64,000 bases of DNA, taken from positions 5,011,501 to 5,075,500 of the forward strand of contig NZ_JAPFCC010000001.1 of NCBI RefSeq assembly GCF_025562715.2, given 5' to 3'. The stretch comes from Endozoicomonas gorgoniicola (lineage in GTDB: Bacteria > Pseudomonadota > Gammaproteobacteria > Pseudomonadales > Endozoicomonadaceae). Positions 61,279 through 64,000 of this stretch are shown here, piece by piece (position 1 is the first letter of the stretch; each line of letters starts with the position of its first letter). Made by a program: the position numbers and the translations under genes. The notes under the pieces are model-generated. The model did no database searches. It was not told the DNA's origin and saw only the letters and a program-made list of their open reading frames with translations.

Positions 61279-61736
61279 ACCTGCACCCCTGAGATCGGTG
61301 TTGAAGAAAGACCGGCAAGCTCCTGCTCTTCATTTGCCAGCTCCTGTTTCAGGCTTTCAGTAAGCTGGATGTAATTAAAGAGCAGGTTTTCAAAAATGTC
61401 TGTTGTCAGGTTGCCAATTGGCGAGCTGGTCATCAGGTGAATGCCGTAGCCTTCATCATCTATGGAAAACCATGTTCCACGCAGCCTGTCAGGGTTGCTA
61501 TTAAGGGTCAGTAGTTGCAGAGCCCTGCCATGACGAATGTCCGGATCAGAAGGCAGCCGGGAAAGCTGGGTGTGAATTATCAGGAGATCACTGCCTTCAG
61601 GCAGTTCGATAACAGCAGCTGTTTCATCGTTTTCATTGAGCAGCGTGCAGGCGTTGCCATTGATGGGGAAGTTGTGACCACTGATGTCACTCAGGTGCTG
61701 AATCAGTTGTTCGAATTGTTGTTGCGGGTCAGTCAT
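61275..61736 (-). CDS. CesT-family type III secretion chaperone
   Basis: A 153-residue acidic protein of the Tir-chaperone (CesT) type: N-terminal helix FEQLIQHLSDISG, strands around CTLLNENDETAAVIELPEG and LLIIHTQLSRLP, LLTLNSNPDRLRGTWFSIDDEG, YGIHLMTSSPIG and a C-terminal helix LLFNYIQLTESLKQELA. Such chaperones bind the N-terminal part of one effector and hold it secretion-competent. The four-base overlap with the downstream lipase-like gene is the classic chaperone-effector arrangement. Fold assignment is by pattern; the sequence family is very divergent. Confidence 0.75.
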   Translation of the reverse strand: MTDPQQQFEQLIQHLSDISGHNFPINGNACTLLNENDETAAVIELPEGSDLLIIHTQLSRLPSDPDIRHGRALQLLTLNSNPDRLRGTWFSIDDEGYGIHLMTSSPIGNLTTDIFENLLFNYIQLTESLKQELANEEQELAGLSSTPISGVQV

Positions 61737-61801
61737 CAGATTTAGCTCCTGTGAACCTGAATGTTCACATCGGCTTCTGATACTGATGTTTTAGTCAGTA
61801 T

Positions 61802-61829
61802 GGAGTCAACACTGTCGCGTGTTGACTCC
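61802..61829. terminator. Hairpin downstream of the outer-membrane protein gene
   Basis: GGAGTCAACAC and GTGTTGACTCC make an 11-bp perfect stem around a 6-base loop, 11 bases after the stop codon of the outer-membrane protein gene. No T-run is present on the reverse strand. Confidence 0.55.
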
Positions 61830-61840
61830 GGGTGATGCTA

Positions 61841-62422
61841 TCAGAAACGGTAAGCAACAGACAGGTAAGCTTCAGCAGCGTTCTTGTGCTTCAGTTTAAA
61901 ACTGTCTTTCTTAACTTCGTTACCGTAAGCGCGGTATCTCAGGCCCAGCTCAGCGTCAACAGGGCCAACCTGGTACATTACGCCAGTCTGAGCGCCGAAT
62001 ACAGCAGAGGTTTTGTTTCCAGCTTTCTCAACTTTCATCTTATTGGCACCCAGGGAAGCACCAACGAAAGGACGGAATGCAGAACCTTCCATGAAAACGT
62101 AATCAACAGACGCCATCAGGGTCTGCTCTTTGACCTTGCCGTCCGCCAGTTTTTTAGCATTTTCGTCTTTGAACTTAAAGCTCTTGTTCTGGCTGTATGT
62201 ACCGTAAACTCGTACGTTGTCGTTCAGGTATTTACCAACGCGGATGCCGAAGCTGTTGTTTTTTACCTTTTTGTCGGTTTCTTTCGTGGATGGGCTATTA
62301 AATTCAAAAGAACTTTTGGCTTTACCAGCTTCAATACCTGCGAACCAGTCACCAGCTTGAGCAGCAGTAGCACCAGACATCAGTGCAGCAGACATCAGCG
62401 CAGTAGAAATAATCTTTTTCAT
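61841..62422 (-). CDS. Outer-membrane beta-barrel protein (OmpA-like/OMP_b-brl)
   Basis: A 193-residue exported protein. The signal peptide MKKIISTALMSAALMSGATAAQA is followed by GDWFAGIEAGKAKSSF and alternating hydrophobic strands, ending in the aromatic terminal residue of AYLSVAYRF expected for BAM-inserted barrels. Eight strands fit the length. FRPFVGASLGANKMK and VDAELGLRYRAYG are typical of OMP_b-brl porin-like proteins. It has no peptidoglycan-binding OmpA domain. A role in adhesion or permeability is possible but not shown. It is upstream of and co-directional with the chaperone-effector pair. Confidence 0.88.
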   Translation of the reverse strand: MKKIISTALMSAALMSGATAAQAGDWFAGIEAGKAKSSFEFNSPSTKETDKKVKNNSFGIRVGKYLNDNVRVYGTYSQNKSFKFKDENAKKLADGKVKEQTLMASVDYVFMEGSAFRPFVGASLGANKMKVEKAGNKTSAVFGAQTGVMYQVGPVDAELGLRYRAYGNEVKKDSFKLKHKNAAEAYLSVAYRF

Positions 62423-62629
62423 GAGCGAGGGAACTCCATTAGCTTGTTAGTTGATTGGCAGGTCAGGTTTATAAACTATCAACCAGTAAGCCCTCTATTC
62501 AGGTACTGTATTGAAATCATTACGGACTTTGCGTTCGATACTTATCGTGTGGTGGTCTTAGTTAGTGGTTCGACGCTCCGGACAGGTTACAATAAGCAAC
62601 TAATTGATTTTTTTTCTGGTTAGTTTGAA

Positions 62630-63268
62630 ATGTCCCTACGTGAAAGTATCTGCCGAGGCGCAAATACATTGTCTGTGTCGTTAACTGAAGAGCAGGCTGA
62701 TTTGCTGACCCGGTATGTTGAGTTGCTGGCCAAATGGAACAAGGCTTACAACCTGACCGCCGTACGCGATATTAATGAGATGGTGTCCCGCCATATTCTC
62801 GACAGTCTGAGTATTGCACCGTACATGACCGGCGATTTCCTGATGGACGTGGGTTCCGGCCCTGGTTTGCCGGGTATGATCATGGCGATTATGTACCCTG
62901 AAAAGCAATTCACCCTGCTTGACAGTAATGGCAAGAAAACCCGATTCATGACTCAGGCAAAAATGGAACTGGGTTTAAATAATGTTCGGGTTGAAAACAC
63001 CCGCTGTGAATCCTTTCAGGCTGAACAACCTTTTGATGTTATTATGTCACGAGCCTTCAGCTCTTTACTGGATATGGTGGAAGGAACGCACCATCTGCTG
63101 AGCCCGGAAGGTACCTTTCTGGCAATGAAAGGCCTGTATCCGGAAGAAGAGTTACAGGAGCTGTACGCTGTACGGCCTGATATTAAAGAGACCGGAAGTC
63201 ATATTTTGTCGGTTCCGGGTTGTGAGGCACAGCGTCATCTCGTTATGCTGAAACAGATTAAGAACTAA
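62630..63268 (+). CDS. rsmG: 16S rRNA (guanine-527 N7) methyltransferase RsmG
   Basis: SAM-dependent enzyme methylating G527 of 16S rRNA. The SAM loop is FLMDVGSGPGLPGMIMAI, and KWNKAYNLTAVRDINEMVSRHILDS and the later VIMSRAFSSL are characteristic. Length 212 residues (E. coli 207). parA follows 24 bases later, as in the usual mnmG-rsmG-parA-parB order near the origin. Confidence 0.96.
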   Translation: MSLRESICRGANTLSVSLTEEQADLLTRYVELLAKWNKAYNLTAVRDINEMVSRHILDSLSIAPYMTGDFLMDVGSGPGLPGMIMAIMYPEKQFTLLDSNGKKTRFMTQAKMELGLNNVRVENTRCESFQAEQPFDVIMSRAFSSLLDMVEGTHHLLSPEGTFLAMKGLYPEEELQELYAVRPDIKETGSHILSVPGCEAQRHLVMLKQIKN

Positions 63269-63292
63269 CAGAACGAACGGTAACATAAGGCA

Positions 63293-64000
63293 GTGGGAAA
63301 AATACTCGCGGTAACCAATCAGAAAGGTGGCGTTGGCAAAACAACGTCCTGCGTGAACTTATCCGCTTCTCTGGTCGCCAGTAAGCGCAGGGTATTGCTG
63401 ATCGATCTGGATCCCCAGGGCAATGCCACCATGGGAAGCGGTGTGAATAAGCATGACCTGGAACTGTCTTCCTACCATGTTCTGACCGGACGAGGCGTCA
63501 TTGATGATGTCATTGTGCATAGTGAAGGCGCTGGTTACGATATACTTCCCACTAATTCTGACCTGACTGCTGCCGAAGTAGAACTGATGAACCTTAAGGG
63601 TAAGGAAACCCGCCTGCGGGATGCCCTGAAGAGGATTCAGGATCGCTACGACTTCATCATGATTGATTGTCCACCGTCGTTAAATATGCTGACACTGAAT
63701 GCCCTGGTGGCTGCAGAAGGTGTGATCATTCCGATGCAGTGCGAGTATTATGCACTGGAAGGGTTAACAGCTCTGATGGAAACCATTACCGGTGTCCGTC
63801 AGACACTTAATCCCCGGCTGCATATTGAAGGTCTGTTGCGAACCATGTACGACCCCCGTATCAGTTTGACTAACGAGGTGTCCCGCCAGCTGATCAGCCA
63901 TTTTGGTGATCAGGTTTATCGCACAGTGATTCCAAGGAATGTGCGGCTGGCAGAAGCGCCCAGTCATGGCAAGCCGGTACTGGCTTATGACAAGAACTCC
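63293..64000 (+). CDS. parA: Chromosome-partitioning ATPase ParA/Soj (partial)
   Basis: The first 236 codons are present; the gene runs past the end of the window. The deviant Walker A KGGVGKTT is at residues 11-18 (AVTNQKGGVGKTTSCVNLSA), Walker A' is LLIDLDPQGNAT and Walker B is FIMIDCPPSLNMLTLNAL. It drives segregation of newly copied origins together with ParB and parS. The start is GTG 63293. It is 24 bases after rsmG and likely shares its transcript. Confidence 0.96.
   Translation, partial: MGKILAVTNQKGGVGKTTSCVNLSASLVASKRRVLLIDLDPQGNATMGSGVNKHDLELSSYHVLTGRGVIDDVIVHSEGAGYDILPTNSDLTAAEVELMNLKGKETRLRDALKRIQDRYDFIMIDCPPSLNMLTLNALVAAEGVIIPMQCEYYALEGLTALMETITGVRQTLNPRLHIEGLLRTMYDPRISLTNEVSRQLISHFGDQVYRTVIPRNVRLAEAPSHGKPVLAYDKNS

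Overview
The window is the chromosomal replication-origin neighbourhood of a gammaproteobacterium. The core gene order, read backwards from the origin (dnaA, dnaN, recF, gyrB, then plsC/gmhB, glyS/glyQ, trkA, rsmB, fmt, def, the LysM gene, dprA, tsaC, hemF, aroE, and on the other side rpmH, rnpA, yidD, yidC, mnmE, mnmG, rsmG, parA), matches the arrangement known from Pseudomonas and the Oceanospirillales. Moderate GC, many accessory genes between core operons and several candidate host-directed effectors suggest a host-associated marine member such as Endozoicomonas. That genus assignment is inference; no rRNA gene is present to test it.

Layout. 1-2287: end of an oligopeptide ABC transporter (oppC partial, oppD, oppF). 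2288-4141: a cysteine-rich membrane protein of unknown function flanked by imperfect direct repeats, then gene-poor DNA. 4145-8923: a complete arginine-to-spermidine operon (speE, speA, a eukaryotic-type S-adenosylmethionine decarboxylase, speB). 8958-12558: reverse-strand housekeeping genes (cysteine hydrolase, aroE, hemF, tsaC, purE). 12785-19052: iron alcohol dehydrogenase, two identical head-to-tail group II introns inserted beside a terminator, and a LysR regulator. 19073-29156: dprA, LysM protein, def, an AT-rich exported protein with a GT-B-like motif, fmt, rsmB, trkA, trkH. 29181-35143: a higBA-type toxin-antitoxin locus whose toxin carries an in-frame amber codon, then a catabolic set (GntR regulator, FAD oxidoreductase, BCCT transporter, enolase-superfamily enzyme). 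35439-37406: a large protein with a UFSP/ATG4-like cysteine protease signature. 37608-49436: glyQS, gmhB, plsC, gmhA, gyrB, recF, dnaN, dnaA. 49437-50312: oriC. 50313-64000: rpmH to parA, interrupted by marC, a decayed Fur-type iron ABC transporter, a YopT-like (C58) protease candidate, a methyltransferase, a type III chaperone plus lipase-like effector pair, and an outer-membrane barrel protein.

How it works together. The core genes supply replication initiation, translation, tRNA modification, membrane insertion, potassium uptake, heptose synthesis and polyamine synthesis. The accessory genes sit at the joints between core operons. Three of them (35439-37406, 56351-56872 and 60139-61736) look like parts of a host-manipulation repertoire: two papain-fold protease candidates and a lipase-like protein translationally coupled to its own CesT-type chaperone. 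No secretion apparatus is in the window. Short tandem repeats, mostly 12 bp, occur at many joints and inside decaying genes.
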